From JANQQC01 sp965262255 (GTDB lineage Bacteria; Pseudomonadota; Alphaproteobacteria; Caulobacterales; Hyphomonadaceae): a DNA stretch of 64,000 bases. The notes below the pieces were generated by a model that was given only the letters and a program-made list of their open reading frames with translations, was not told where the DNA came from and made no database searches. The DNA lies in NCBI GenBank assembly GCA_965262255.1, contig OZ253505.1, positions 2,170,001 to 2,234,000 on the forward strand. The letters run 5' to 3'. The translations under genes and the position numbers were made by a program. Positions 7,634 through 17,500 of this stretch are shown here, in pieces; within the stretch, counting starts at the first letter, position 1; the number at the start of each line of letters is the position of its first letter.

Positions 7634-10600
7634 ATGAAAGATTTCATTATGAGTTTCCTTAAAACGTCTAATAGATCGTCCAGAGATTGGCGCATTGCGT
7701 TGTTGGCTAGCGCGGTATTACCTTTTGGTCTAGTTGCAAATGCGCAGGAACAGGTTTCTGAAGCAGAGGCGGAAGTCGAAGCAGAAAATGAACTTCGCCA
7801 AGCAACTGTCGTCGTCACTGGCATTAGGCAGGCATTGCAAAGTGCTATTGCTGAAAAACGAAATGCCAACAGCCTTGTTGAAGTTATTAAGGCCGAAGAT
7901 ATCGGAAAACTTCCCGACCAGAACTTGGCAGAGGTGTTAGAGAATGTGACAGGCATTCAGATCACGCGCCGAGCGGGCGTAGGTTCCGGCGTCCAGATAA
8001 GAGGAACCGATTCAAATAGAGTTGAAATCAACGGAGTTTCTACTGTCGGTTCGGGAACTGGCCGGTCTGGTATTAGTTTTGAGGACTTGCCTGCCGCGTT
8101 GATTGGTTCTGTTGAGGTCATTAAAGCGCCGACGGCGAAAACAATTGAAGGATCGGTTGGAGGCACAATCAATCTACGAACCATCCGGCCTTTGGATTTG
8201 AATGAACCTCTGGCATCTGTTCGAATCCAAATGGAGAACAGTGACCTTGCAGGAGAAACCTTACCCAGATTCTCAGGAACAGGTGGATACAATTGGGATA
8301 CCCCCAACGGAAAAGTTGGGTTGGTGTTCAGTGGTAGTTTCGCTCAGCAAGATGTTGCTTCATTTGAGCCGCGAACAGACCGAGATGGAATAGTTACTCC
8401 TAATAGCACTCTAGGCAGTAAGGAAACCTTTCCTTTCCTCAGAATTCAGTTTTTTGATCAAGAGTTAGTGAACTTCGAATACGAAACATTTAACTTTTCT
8501 ACAACTGCTGAGTGGGAACCAGACGAAAACACCCGCGTATACTTTGATATGACTATCAACAATCAAGAACGCGCACAGCAAACTGCAAGAGTTCAATTTT
8601 CTGGCGTGTCGGACTCGAACGTTGTTACAACTACCGAAAATACTCACTTCGAATGGATCAATCTAGGAACAGTTGATACGCCAACCGGAGAGATGAATCT
8701 CGGTCGTATTCAGGCCGCTTTGAAAGGGAAACTCTTTCCGGGGACAAATACTACAGGCAGTTTGAATCCTAATTTACGCACATCAAGTAATACTGGAGCC
8801 CGTGTTACCGATAGTTCTGTTATTGCCATCGGCGGTAGATGGGAAAAGGAGGGTTGGATTGCGCAAGGGGAGTTTTCTATATCCAAGTCAGAATCGACAA
8901 CTCCCAATTTTTCTACCGATCTAGATTTTATTAATCCAAATTCACTTCAACCTGAACGGGGGCGATCGTTAGATAATGGTGTTCCCGTCGAATTTGATTT
9001 AAGTGGTGACACTCTATCGTTTGGAATATTAACAGGACATCGAACTTCGCCTACAACGGCGATGATGTTGGATCCTGAAAACTACGAATTGCGCAAACTG
9101 ACACAAGGCTCCAATTCGCAGGATAACGAGGAACAAGCATTAAGGTTTGATGCCACATACGAGAACGTGGAATCCGTGCCTTTTGTGACCTCTGTTGATG
9201 CAGGATTCAGGTGGAATAAGAATTCAGCGACCTACAATAGTGCACGGCGAAGCACAAATTTTACAAGTGCTAGCAGTCGCTGGGGAAGGCCAACCGCGGA
9301 TTTGTTTGATGGCGTCCTAAAACGTGGGCCAGATAATTTCAATGCCGCTGACGACAGGAAACTCTATGTGAGGGATTATTTGATAGTCGATGGCGAATTA
9401 GCATTTAACAATCCGGCAAGGATATTCAAAGCCTTTAACGATGCTATCACAGCAAGCAATACAGCGAATAACGTGAATATCCCTCTAATTGTAGAGCCTA
9501 CCACATCACAAACGGCATATTTTAAGATTGAAGAGTCTACGATTGCACTTTATGGGCAGGTAAATTTTGATCTGGAGAACCGCTTTAATGCTCCAATCCG
9601 AGGTAACGCTGGCTTCCGCTGGGTGCAATCTGATTTAACGTCTAGTGCTATCTCAAGGAGAACCGTGGGTGGTACGACAACGAATGTCCCAATCGAAAAA
9701 GACAATTCATATAACTTTCTAATGCCGCGATTGAATATGATCATGGAGTTGGATGATGACCTTTATATAAGAGGTAGCATTTCACGTGATATTCGTAGAC
9801 CAAACTTTAGTGATATGACGACTTCCGTAACGTTTGAATCAAGTCCGAATGCCGTCGTTTCTGCAGGAAACCCCGAATTAAATCCCGAGTCAGTTTGGTC
9901 AATTGATTTGTCAGGTGAATACTATTTTTCTCCGAGTAGCCTAGCGAGTTTTGGCGTATTTCACAAAATACGGTCTGATCTATTTGTCGGCTCACAGCAA
10001 GATCCTGCACCAAATTTTGACGCTAACGGCAACCTGAACATTGATATAACGCCTCCTTGCGAACAGGGCGGAATATTCAACCCGATTGCTAATCGCAATA
10101 TCAACAACCAAATTTCGGGTACCGGGATTTGTGTCCCCTTCCGTTCCGTATTTAATGCCGACGGGGAAACCACGCAGACTGGTTTCGAAATCGCTTTTGC
10201 TCATGATCTTACCCGTTTTGAGAATAGTGAAGATATGGATTGGATTTCAGGATTTGGATTCATTGGAAATTTCACCTACCAGCAGGCTGGAGGGGATGTT
10301 AAAGCCTATCGTGAAGTGAACGGCCCTCGCGATATCATTGATCAAATTGTTTACTCTCGTGAAATAGCAGGTTTTACCGGGACACAAAATTGTGATAATC
10401 AGCCGCTAACGTGTCCTGATATTTTGGATAGCGCCAAACTGTTGAATCTTTCGAACTACTCCTTCAATACAACGGTCTACTATGACAAATACGGAGTCAA
10501 TGCTCGGCTTAGATATACGTGGCGTTCTGATTATCTTAACGATGAAAGATTTTTCTTTGGTCTTCCTCTAGTGAATGATGATCGTGGACAGTTAAACGGC

Positions 10601-10801
10601 AGCGTAAGTTATGCCATAAATGAGTATGTGACGGTCGGGCTTGAAGGTATTAATCTAACTCGCCAAGACGCAAACCAATTTTGTATTAGTGACGACGGAT
10701 TGCTTTGTTTCCAAGGTCTTACGGATCGTAGAATTATTTTTGGTGTAAGCGTTCGGCCAAGAGAACTTGCTGAGCGCTTTATGAAATCATCGCGCCAATA
10801 G
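7634..10801 (+). CDS. TonB-dependent outer-membrane receptor
   Basis: 1055-residue outer-membrane receptor that would import a substrate into the periplasm using TonB energy. The N-terminus has a signal peptide cleaved near VANA-Q (residue 37). The plug domain begins with VVVTGIRQAL and carries the subfamily signature EDIGKLPDQNLAEVLENVTGI, with GVQIRG next. The rest is beta-barrel sequence with late blocks IRGSISRDIRRPNF and NPELNPESVWSIDLSGEYY. This is the Caulobacter/Xanthomonas-type receptor family, often used for oligosaccharides; the substrate cannot be read. ATG 7634 is used, but ATG 7649 is equally possible because neither has a clear ribosome site. The adjacent gntR-type gene suggests induction by a carbohydrate or sugar acid. 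Confidence 0.9.
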   Translation: MKDFIMSFLKTSNRSSRDWRIALLASAVLPFGLVANAQEQVSEAEAEVEAENELRQATVVVTGIRQALQSAIAEKRNANSLVEVIKAEDIGKLPDQNLAEVLENVTGIQITRRAGVGSGVQIRGTDSNRVEINGVSTVGSGTGRSGISFEDLPAALIGSVEVIKAPTAKTIEGSVGGTINLRTIRPLDLNEPLASVRIQMENSDLAGETLPRFSGTGGYNWDTPNGKVGLVFSGSFAQQDVASFEPRTDRDGIVTPNSTLGSKETFPFLRIQFFDQELVNFEYETFNFSTTAEWEPDENTRVYFDMTINNQERAQQTARVQFSGVSDSNVVTTTENTHFEWINLGTVDTPTGEMNLGRIQAALKGKLFPGTNTTGSLNPNLRTSSNTGARVTDSSVIAIGGRWEKEGWIAQGEFSISKSESTTPNFSTDLDFINPNSLQPERGRSLDNGVPVEFDLSGDTLSFGILTGHRTSPTTAMMLDPENYELRKLTQGSNSQDNEEQALRFDATYENVESVPFVTSVDAGFRWNKNSATYNSARRSTNFTSASSRWGRPTADLFDGVLKRGPDNFNAADDRKLYVRDYLIVDGELAFNNPARIFKAFNDAITASNTANNVNIPLIVEPTTSQTAYFKIEESTIALYGQVNFDLENRFNAPIRGNAGFRWVQSDLTSSAISRRTVGGTTTNVPIEKDNSYNFLMPRLNMIMELDDDLYIRGSISRDIRRPNFSDMTTSVTFESSPNAVVSAGNPELNPESVWSIDLSGEYYFSPSSLASFGVFHKIRSDLFVGSQQDPAPNFDANGNLNIDITPPCEQGGIFNPIANRNINNQISGTGICVPFRSVFNADGETTQTGFEIAFAHDLTRFENSEDMDWISGFGFIGNFTYQQAGGDVKAYREVNGPRDIIDQIVYSREIAGFTGTQNCDNQPLTCPDILDSAKLLNLSNYSFNTTVYYDKYGVNARLRYTWRSDYLNDERFFFGLPLVNDDRGQLNGSVSYAINEYVTVGLEGINLTRQDANQFCISDDGLLCFQGLTDRRIIFGVSVRPRELAERFMKSSRQ

Positions 10802-10946
10802 AGATCTGTTTGGGGATTGAAGATAGTGTTAATGAATCGCCTCTGTTCAACGCGCAATTTGAACTCTGGAATAACTTGTTCTTTCTAGTTTCTCAGAACA
10901 ACAGTTTTACTTTCTCTTCAACTTTGCTAATGAGGTTAAGGTTTAG

Positions 10947-11696
10947 ATGGCACGCAATAGGCTGTATCACAAGGTCGCTCAGGCTATTCTGGACTTGATG
11001 AATTCGGGGGTTTACCTGCCGGGAACGAAGTTGCCAGGTGAAAGAGCCTTATCGGAAAAATATGGTGTAAGCCGCGTTGTTATTAGAGAAGCGCAGATAT
11101 CACTTGAGTCGTTGGGAAAACTCGAAATTCGTGCGGGTTCAGGTGTTTACGTAACCGATGATTCCGAATCTAAAGGCCTGATCCCAACAAACGTGACACC
11201 GTTTGAACTTACCCAGACCAGGCTGCTATTTGAACCAGAATGTGCTGCATTAGCGGCAACTAGAATTACTCAAGCTCAACTAGATGAATTACGAAAAACA
11301 ATCGAACGTATGGCGATGTCACCGGGCAATTCTTTAGACGGGGAGAAAGCCGATAAGGATTTCCACTTTCAGATAGCGAAAGCAACAGGGAACGTTGCAA
11401 ACGTGTATTTTTTGAAAAACCTATGGAGGATGCGAACAGAAATTGAATCTGTTCGCAAGGTTTACCAAGCGGTTTGTGTGGAAGATCCTACGCATCGAGT
11501 GAAAGAACACACGACGATATTGGAAGCTCTAGTTTCAAAAGATTCTATTGCGGCTCGTTTAGCTATGCGAGGCCACTTTGAACGATTATTTGAAGCATTG
11601 TTAGATGCCTCTGAAAGGCAAGCGATAGAGGAAGCCATTCAGCGATCAAGTGCCTATAGGGAACAGTACCTAAATATGGCTGCTGTTGCAGCGTAG
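10947..11696 (+). CDS. GntR-family transcriptional regulator (FCD/FadR subclass)
   Basis: 249 residues: winged helix-turn-helix at about 5-70 (PGTKLPGERALSEKYGVSR, then VIREAQISLESLGKLEIRAGSGVYV) and an all-helical FCD ligand domain at about 85-235 with the usual metal-binding pattern (D..FH in DKDFHFQIAKATGN, H in EHTTILEAL, H in MRGHFERL). Such proteins usually repress sugar-acid or carboxylate genes and release DNA on binding the metabolite. ATG 10947 is preceded by GAGGTTAAGG. It follows the TonB receptor by 145 bases, and the receptor promoter contains a matching operator, so it probably controls that gene. Confidence 0.9.
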   Translation: MARNRLYHKVAQAILDLMNSGVYLPGTKLPGERALSEKYGVSRVVIREAQISLESLGKLEIRAGSGVYVTDDSESKGLIPTNVTPFELTQTRLLFEPECAALAATRITQAQLDELRKTIERMAMSPGNSLDGEKADKDFHFQIAKATGNVANVYFLKNLWRMRTEIESVRKVYQAVCVEDPTHRVKEHTTILEALVSKDSIAARLAMRGHFERLFEALLDASERQAIEEAIQRSSAYREQYLNMAAVAA

Positions 11697-11743
11697 TTGC
11701 TTCAAATCACCAAAATGACAAAGCTTTTTTTCTTAGCATAAAT

Positions 11744-11754
11744 GGGGGGGGGGG
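11744..11754. repeat. G11 homopolymer tract
   Basis: Eleven consecutive G residues between the gntR-type gene and the rplK promoter, in an otherwise AT-rich spacer. Such tracts slip readily during replication and are also prone to sequencing-length errors. It lies about 190 bases upstream of the rplK start codon and outside any reading frame. Confidence 0.8.
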
Positions 11755-11819
11755 CTCGATTTCGCGCTTGAAGGACTGATAAGTTCGTAGTCGGTCTTAA
11801 TAGCTATCTTTAGGTTTGC

Positions 11820-11850
11820 TTGACTAATTTTTTAATTTGACGCATAAGAT
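11820..11850 (+). promoter_or_regulatory. Candidate promoter of rplK-rplA
   Basis: TTGACT (11820-11825) and TAAGAT (11845-11850) separated by 19 bases, in an AT-rich stretch 100 bases before rplK. The long spacer makes this a moderate match only. Some promoter is required here because secE-nusG, the usual upstream genes, are absent. Confidence 0.35.
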
Positions 11851-11949
11851 GCAGACTCGCGGGAGATTAGCCAAATCTGACCGCGTCCCTCAAATCACGC
11901 TGTTCGGATCGAAAGACCACCGAACGTTTATTTACGCTGTGAGGACAGT

Positions 11950-12378
11950 ATGGCCAAAAAACTGCTCGGGCAGATAAAACTTCAGGTTCCAGCAGGTGCC
12001 GCAGCACCCGCCCCGCCAATTGGCCCAGCATTGGGACAACGCGGAATCAACATAATGGAATTCTGTAAAGCTTTTAATGCGAAAACACAGGATATGGAGA
12101 AGGGCTTACCTCTCCCTGTAATCATTAGCTACTATCAAGATAAGTCTTTTACTTTCGTTATTAAAACCCCTCCAGCGAGTGTGCTTTTGAAAAAAGCCGC
12201 AAACCTGAAGGCAGGTGCGAACAAGCCAGGATATGAGACCGCAGGCAAGGTGACGATGGCGCAGTGCCGAGAAATTGCGGAACAAAAAATGCCTGACCTC
12301 AACGCTAATGATATTGAAGCCGGAGCAAGAATTATAGCTGGTTCTGCTCGCTCTATGGGATTGGAAGTGGTGGAGTAA
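11950..12378 (+). CDS. rplK: 50S ribosomal protein L11
   Basis: 142 residues, normal length. It binds 23S rRNA at the GTPase-associated centre and is needed for RelA activation and factor function. The N-terminal domain begins KLLGQIKLQVPAGAAAPAPP and has the conserved proline pair IGPALGQRGINIMEFCK; the C-terminal RNA-binding domain has the GSARSMGLEV ending. ATG preceded by GAGGACAGT. It is followed after five bases by rplA, an operon. Unusually, it is not preceded by secE-nusG but by an unrelated gntR-type gene. Confidence 0.98.
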   Translation: MAKKLLGQIKLQVPAGAAAPAPPIGPALGQRGINIMEFCKAFNAKTQDMEKGLPLPVIISYYQDKSFTFVIKTPPASVLLKKAANLKAGANKPGYETAGKVTMAQCREIAEQKMPDLNANDIEAGARIIAGSARSMGLEVVE

Positions 12379-12383
12379 GACTG

Positions 12384-13085
12384 ATGGCCAAAATAGGAAA
12401 ACGAACGCGAGCAGTCCGCGAAGGACTAAACAAAGAAATAGCTTTGACAGTTGATGAAGCTGTCAAAACTGTGAAGGCGCGAGCGACTGCGAAATTTGAC
12501 GAGACGATAGAGATCGCAATGAACTTAGGAGTCGATCCTAAGTATGCCGATCAGATGGTTCGCGGTGTTGTCAATTTGCCGTCGGGAACAGGAAAGACTA
12601 TTCGAGTGGCGGTATTTGCTCGTGATACGAAAGCGGATGAAGCGAAAGCCTCTGGAGCAGACATTGTCGGTGCGGAAGACTTAATGGAGAAAATCCAAGG
12701 CGGGTTTATGGAGTTTGATCGCGTGATTGCTTCACCCGACATGATGGCTCTGGTCGGACGGTTAGGAAAGGTATTAGGCCCTCGAGGGTTAATGCCTAAT
12801 CCAAAAGTTGGAACCGTTACACCGAACATTGGAAAAGCCGTAGAGGATTCTAAGGGTGGAGCTGTTGAGTTCAGAGTAGAGAAGGCGGGAATCATTCACG
12901 CCGGTATTGGAAAAGCGAGCTTCACGGAAGATCAAATAGCTGCCAACGTAAAAGCTTTCGTTGACGCTGTTGTGAAAGCAAAACCTTCCGGAGCAAAAGG
13001 CACTTACGTAAAGAAAATATCGTTAAGTTCAACAATGGGGCCGGGCGTTACGGTGGAAAACTCGTCGGCGATTTCGTCAAGTTGA
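12384..13085 (+). CDS. rplA: 50S ribosomal protein L1
   Basis: 233 residues, typical. L1 forms the mobile stalk at the E site and, in many bacteria, represses its own rplK-rplA mRNA by binding the leader. The sequence shows the two-domain pattern including VGRLGKVLGPRGLMPNPKVGT and the C-terminal SSTMGPGVTV. It starts five bases after rplK. Downstream is a hairpin and a separate promoter for rplJ, so rplKA and rplJL are probably partly independent units. Confidence 0.98.
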   Translation: MAKIGKRTRAVREGLNKEIALTVDEAVKTVKARATAKFDETIEIAMNLGVDPKYADQMVRGVVNLPSGTGKTIRVAVFARDTKADEAKASGADIVGAEDLMEKIQGGFMEFDRVIASPDMMALVGRLGKVLGPRGLMPNPKVGTVTPNIGKAVEDSKGGAVEFRVEKAGIIHAGIGKASFTEDQIAANVKAFVDAVVKAKPSGAKGTYVKKISLSSTMGPGVTVENSSAISSS

Positions 13086-13126
13086 AATCTTGGACAGGCT
13101 ATATTTCATAGAGTAAGTTGAGTTTA

Positions 13127-13156
13127 AGAAAAACCAACTTGTAAAAAAGTTTTTCT
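13127..13156 (+). terminator. Possible terminator or attenuator after rplKA
   Basis: Inverted repeat AGAAAAAC (13127-13134) / GTTTTTCT (13149-13156) with a 14-base loop, 42 bases after the rplA stop. It is AT-rich, with an internal T-run on the 3' arm, so it is at best a weak intrinsic terminator. Confidence 0.35.
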
Positions 13157-13183
13157 TGCATTATTTCGGTTTACAAGTAATAT
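13156..13183 (+). promoter_or_regulatory. Candidate promoter of rplJ-rplL
   Basis: TTGCAT (13156-13161), 16-base spacer, TAATAT (13178-13183). It would give a leader of about 245 bases before rplJ, appropriate for L10-mediated autoregulation. Confidence 0.45.
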
Positions 13184-13189
13184 GCGTCT

Positions 13190-13434
13190 CAGTCGGGAGT
13201 AGGTGGGCTTCCGTTTTTTCTGTCAAAGATCATAGGTCAGCGCCAAAATTTTGGCGCGTAATTCCTGTGTTAGACGGGTTAATGACAATACACGGTGGAT
13301 GGCTATTGTTTCCGTCCTTCGGTCGGTTAAGGCCCTAGATGCGCTTATTATTTAGGGTTGTTGGCGGTCGTTATTTTGGCGGAACTAAGTTTTGTTTGAT
13401 TGGGCTTTTGAAAAGTCATTTTTGGGGAACCGTG
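13190..13434 (+). promoter_or_regulatory. Long 5' leader of rplJ (probable L10-binding leader)
   Basis: A 245-base leader lies before the true rplJ start. It contains a perfect 18-base palindrome GCGCCAAAATTTTGGCGC (13240-13257) and other short G/C-rich pairings near 13290-13330. In most bacteria the rplJ leader is bound by the L10-L12 complex to repress translation; location and length fit that, but I cannot fold it to confirm the kink-turn. Confidence 0.45.
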
Positions 13435-13950
13435 ATGAATCGAGCGGGTAAAATCGCTGCGGTGCAGGCACTCAAAGAAGTGTTTGGTCAGGCAGGCGTG
13501 GTGGTCGTGACCCATTACGCTGGTTTGAACGTTGCCGACATGACCACACTGCGCTCGAAGCTTGGAGAAGGTGGAGGGACATTAAAGGTTGTAAAAAATC
13601 GTTTGGCTAAACTTGCATTAGATGGATTTGGCGGCGCGGATGCCAGTGACCTTTTTCGCGGTCCTGTTGCTATCGCATACTCGATTGATCCTGTCAGTGC
13701 GGCCAAAGCAGTTTGGAATTTTGCCAAAACCAACGAGAATCTTGTTGTTATTGGCGCAATTATGGGTCAAGCGACTCTGGATGCAGAAGCTGTAACTTCG
13801 CTAGCGAAACTACCATCGCTAGATGAGTTGCGCGGTAAGCTTATTGGTGTCATTCAGGCACCTGCAACGAAGGTAGCTGGTGTGATTCAAGCACCCGCCG
13901 GGCAACTGGCTCGGGTTATGAACGCTTATGCGGAGAAACAGGCCGCATAA
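13435..13950 (+). CDS. rplJ: 50S ribosomal protein L10
   Basis: 171 residues from ATG 13435. L10 anchors the L7/L12 stalk to the 50S subunit. The open frame extends upstream to 13339, but family proteins start at MNRAGKIAAVQALKEVF, and GGGGA sits seven bases before this ATG, so the longer frame is rejected. The sequence has the expected VVVTHYAGLNVADMTTLR and KVVKNRLAKLA stretches and an alanine-rich C-terminal helix that binds L12 dimers. rplL follows after 72 bases. Confidence 0.97.
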   Translation: MNRAGKIAAVQALKEVFGQAGVVVVTHYAGLNVADMTTLRSKLGEGGGTLKVVKNRLAKLALDGFGGADASDLFRGPVAIAYSIDPVSAAKAVWNFAKTNENLVVIGAIMGQATLDAEAVTSLAKLPSLDELRGKLIGVIQAPATKVAGVIQAPAGQLARVMNAYAEKQAA

Positions 13951-14022
13951 AGGGTAAGGGTCTCGCAAGTTATTGCGGGGTTAATTGTTTGTTTTTGTTT
14001 AAAACTAAGGAATGTAAAAAAC

Positions 14023-14412
14023 ATGTCAAAGATAGAACAAATTGCTGATGATCTTTCATCGTTGACGGTTCTTGAAGCGGCAGAGCTCGCAAAACTGCTT
14101 GAAGAGAAGTGGGGCGTTTCAGCTGCCGCGCCAATTGCTGTGGCGGGTGTTGCCGCTGCCGGCGGGGCTGAGGGCGGCGACGAACCAGCCGAGGAGAAGA
14201 CAGAATTTGATGTAGTTCTCATGAGTGCTGGTGAAAAGAAAATAGGCGTCATTAAAGTCGTACGCGAAATAGTGGCCGGCCTAGGGTTAAAAGAGGCTAA
14301 AGAGTTGGTAGAGAGTGCACCGAAGCCGGTCAAGGAGGGTGTAAACAAAGCCGAGGCGGAGGAGATCAAGAAAAAGTTTGAGGACGCTGGGGCAACTGTT
14401 GAAATCAAATAG
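14023..14412 (+). CDS. rplL: 50S ribosomal protein L7/L12
   Basis: 129 residues, typical. N-terminal dimerisation helices, an alanine/glycine-rich hinge near residues 40-55, and the factor-recruiting C-terminal domain containing GVIKVVREIVAGLGLKEAK and the ending AGATVEIK. ATG is preceded by AAGGAATG. It is followed by a 151-base spacer with a strong hairpin before rpoBC, as expected for the attenuated rplL-rpoB junction. Confidence 0.98.
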   Translation: MSKIEQIADDLSSLTVLEAAELAKLLEEKWGVSAAAPIAVAGVAAAGGAEGGDEPAEEKTEFDVVLMSAGEKKIGVIKVVREIVAGLGLKEAKELVESAPKPVKEGVNKAEAEEIKKKFEDAGATVEIK

Positions 14413-14473
14413 TGCCAGCAATCTTGTGAGGTGCGAACGCGTTTTGCGTGTTCTAAAACATTTATAAAAATTT

Positions 14474-14501
14474 GCGGCGAGTCGGAATTCCGGCTTGCCG
14501 C
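14474..14501 (+). terminator. Hairpin in the rplL-rpoBC spacer (candidate attenuator)
   Basis: A 28-base near-perfect inverted repeat reading GCGGCGAGTCGG / CCGGCTTGCCGC across its centre, followed by T-rich sequence (TTGTGTGCATTTATTT). A second small hairpin AACTCC...GGGAGTT lies at 14521-14540. In E. coli the rplL-rpoB spacer has a partial terminator that lowers polymerase synthesis relative to L12; this element is placed for the same job. The role is inferred. Confidence 0.5.
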
Positions 14502-14563
14502 TTGTGTGCATTTATTTGGTAACTCCTTCATAAGGGAGTTTATAGTTCTTTACGGAGACCTAC

Positions 14564-17500
14564 ATGGCTCTTTCTTTTACAGAAAAGAAACGCATCCGAA
14601 AATCCTTTGGTCGTGGCACAACCTCTGCGTTGGAAATGCCGAATCTGATCAGAATTCAGCAAGCCTCTTACGAGAATTTCCTACAAATTGATGCGGCCCC
14701 TGACTCGAGGATCATTGATGAGGGTCTAGAGGGGGTTTTCAGGTCGGTATTCCCGATTAAGGATTTCCAGAATCGTGCTGAGCTGGAATATGTTTCTTAC
14801 AAGTTTGAAGAACCTAAGTATGACGTGCAGGAGTGCATGCAACGTGATCTCACGTATGGAGCGCCATTAAAAATTAGGCTACAGCTTTCGGTGTTTGACG
14901 AGGGTGACGAAGTCGATGAAAATGGTGTCCGACTGCGCGGAGCAATGAGAGAAATCAAAGAACAAGAAGTCCATATGGGGGATATCCCCCTTATGACAGA
15001 GAAGGGGACTTTCGTTGTCAATGGAACAGAGCGCGTAATCGTTTCGCAAATGCATCGAAGTCCTGGTGTGTTTTTTGATCACGACCAAGGTAAATCCCAT
15101 TCCTCGGGAAAACTCCTGTTCCGAGCGAGGATTATTCCCTATCGTGGCTCTTGGCTAGATTTCGAGTTCGATCCGAAAGACATTTTGCAGGTACGTATTG
15201 ATCGTAAACGAAAACTCCCGGCTACAGTGCTTCTAATGGCGACTTTAGAAGAAGAAGTAAACGACAGAAAGAAAAACGGTTTACGGCATGATGTCGTAGA
15301 ACTAATGTTAGAAAAGTTTTACGGTAAGCCGAATGTATATACCGAGGCTGATGCCGATAGCGACGAATGGATTACAGATTTTCGGAGTGAGGATTGGGAA
15401 GGTCAAAAGCCGGAATTTGACATTGTCGATGCCATGTCCGGAAAGCTAGTCGCTGAGAAGAATACTAAAGTAACTAGAACCAAAGCAAGGCGCATCGTTA
15501 AAGGCGGCACGAAGAAAATTCGTGTACCGTCGTCTTATCTGCACGACAAACATCTTGCTCAAGATGTAGTGAATGAGAAAAAAGGTTATGTCTACGCGGA
15601 AGCGGGAGATGTCATTTCGTCTGACACGTTTGATAAATTTAAATTTCATCAAGTAAGGAAATTTGCAGTCGTTAAGGGTGTCGAACCAGAAGGCTTAGGG
15701 CCTTGGCTTCTGAATACTTTGCTGGCAGATAAAAATCGAAACTATGACCGTGATGAGCAGTTCTTTACAGAAGATGGAAAACGTGTAAGCCGAGCAACAA
15801 ACTCTGCTCGGATTGCAGGAGCCTTAAAACAAATCTATATGGTTTTACGGCCTGGGGAACCGCCAACACCAGAAACCGCCTCAAGATTGTTCAAAACTTT
15901 ATTCTTCGATATTGACAGATTCAGTTTGTCAGATGTTGGACGGGTGAAACTCAATGAGCGGCTAAAACTATCCGTTGATGGATTCGAGCCAGCTCCAAAT
16001 GATTACGGCATTCTTCGCGTAGAAGATATTTTCAGCGTTGCAAAGGTTCTTTTAGATTTAAAGGATGGCAACGGAGAGATCGACGATATTGACAATCTTG
16101 GAAATCGACGCGTTCGGCCGGTCGGCGAACTTATGGAGAATAACTACCGAATTGGCCTCGTTCGTATGGAGCGAGCGATTAAGGAAAGAATGTCGTCTGT
16201 CGATTTCGATGTCATAATGCCGAATGATCTGATCAATGCGAAGCCAGTGATCGGGGCTGTGAGAGAATTTTTCGGTTCCTCACAGCTGTCGCAGTTTATG
16301 GATCAGACAAATCCACTATCGGAAATTACGCATAAGCGCCGGCTTTCTGCGCTCGGACCAGGTGGTCTCACCAGAGAAAGAGCAGGGTTCGAAGTTAGGG
16401 ATGTTCATCCAACCCATTATGGTCGGATCTGCCCTATTGAAACGCCAGAAGGCCCGAACATTGGACTTATTAATTCTCTGGCAACACACGCTCGAATTAA
16501 CAAGTACGGTTTCATTGAAAGTCCATACCGGGTAGTTAAAGACGGAACTGTTACCAGCGATGTTAAATGGCTTTCGGCTGTTGAGGAATCGCAATACACG
16601 ATCGCACAGGCGAACGCATCTCGCGACGAGAATGGGCGGCTTGTGAACGAACTAGTTAACTCTAGATCCGGGCCAGCACGAGATGCCTTGCTTAAACCCA
16701 GAGAAGAAATTGACTTTATCGACGTATCTCCGAAACAACTTGTTTCGGTAGCAGCAGCGCTTATCCCTTATCTTGAAAATGACGATGCTAATAGGGCTCT
16801 TATGGGGTCAAACATGCAACGTCAAGCTGTTCCGCTTGTACGGTCAGAAGCTCCATTAGTTGGAACAGGAATGGAATCGGTAGTGGCTCGTGATAGTCTT
16901 GCAGCAGTTGTTGCAAAGCGTTCAGGGGTTGTCGAACAAGTCGATGCGACTAGGATCGTTATTCGAGCGACCGAGAGTCTTGATGCTGCTCGCTCTGGAG
17001 TCGATATTTACAGGCTAGCCAAATACCAGAGGTCAAACCAAAATTCTTGTATCAACCAACGTCCGATAGTGACAGTTGGAGACATTATTTCATCGGGTGA
17101 CATCATTGCTGATGGCCCTTCTACTGACTTAGGTGAGTTAGCTCTTGGACGAAATGTTCTTGTGGCTTTTATGCCATGGAATGGGTACAACTTTGAAGAC
17201 TCAATTCTGATCTCTGAACGAATAGTTAAAGACGATGTCTTCACTTCAATTCACCTTGAAGAGTATGAGGTTTCGTCTCGAGATACGAAACTCGGACCAG
17301 AGGATATTACCCGGGATATTCCTAATGTAAGTGAAGACATGCTCAGCATGTTAGACGAGACAGGCATAATCACGGTAGGTGCAGAAGTTAAAGCCGGGGA
17401 TATCCTTGTAGGAAAAGTCACCCCGAAAGGCGAGTCTCCGACAAGTCCTGAAGATAAGTTGCTTCGTGCGATCTTCGGCGAAAAGGCAGCTGATGTCCGA

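Noticed and set aside
13339..13434. N-terminal extension of L10
   Set aside because: Family proteins start at the ATG at 13435, which has its own GGGGA site; the extra 32 codons lie in the expected leader.
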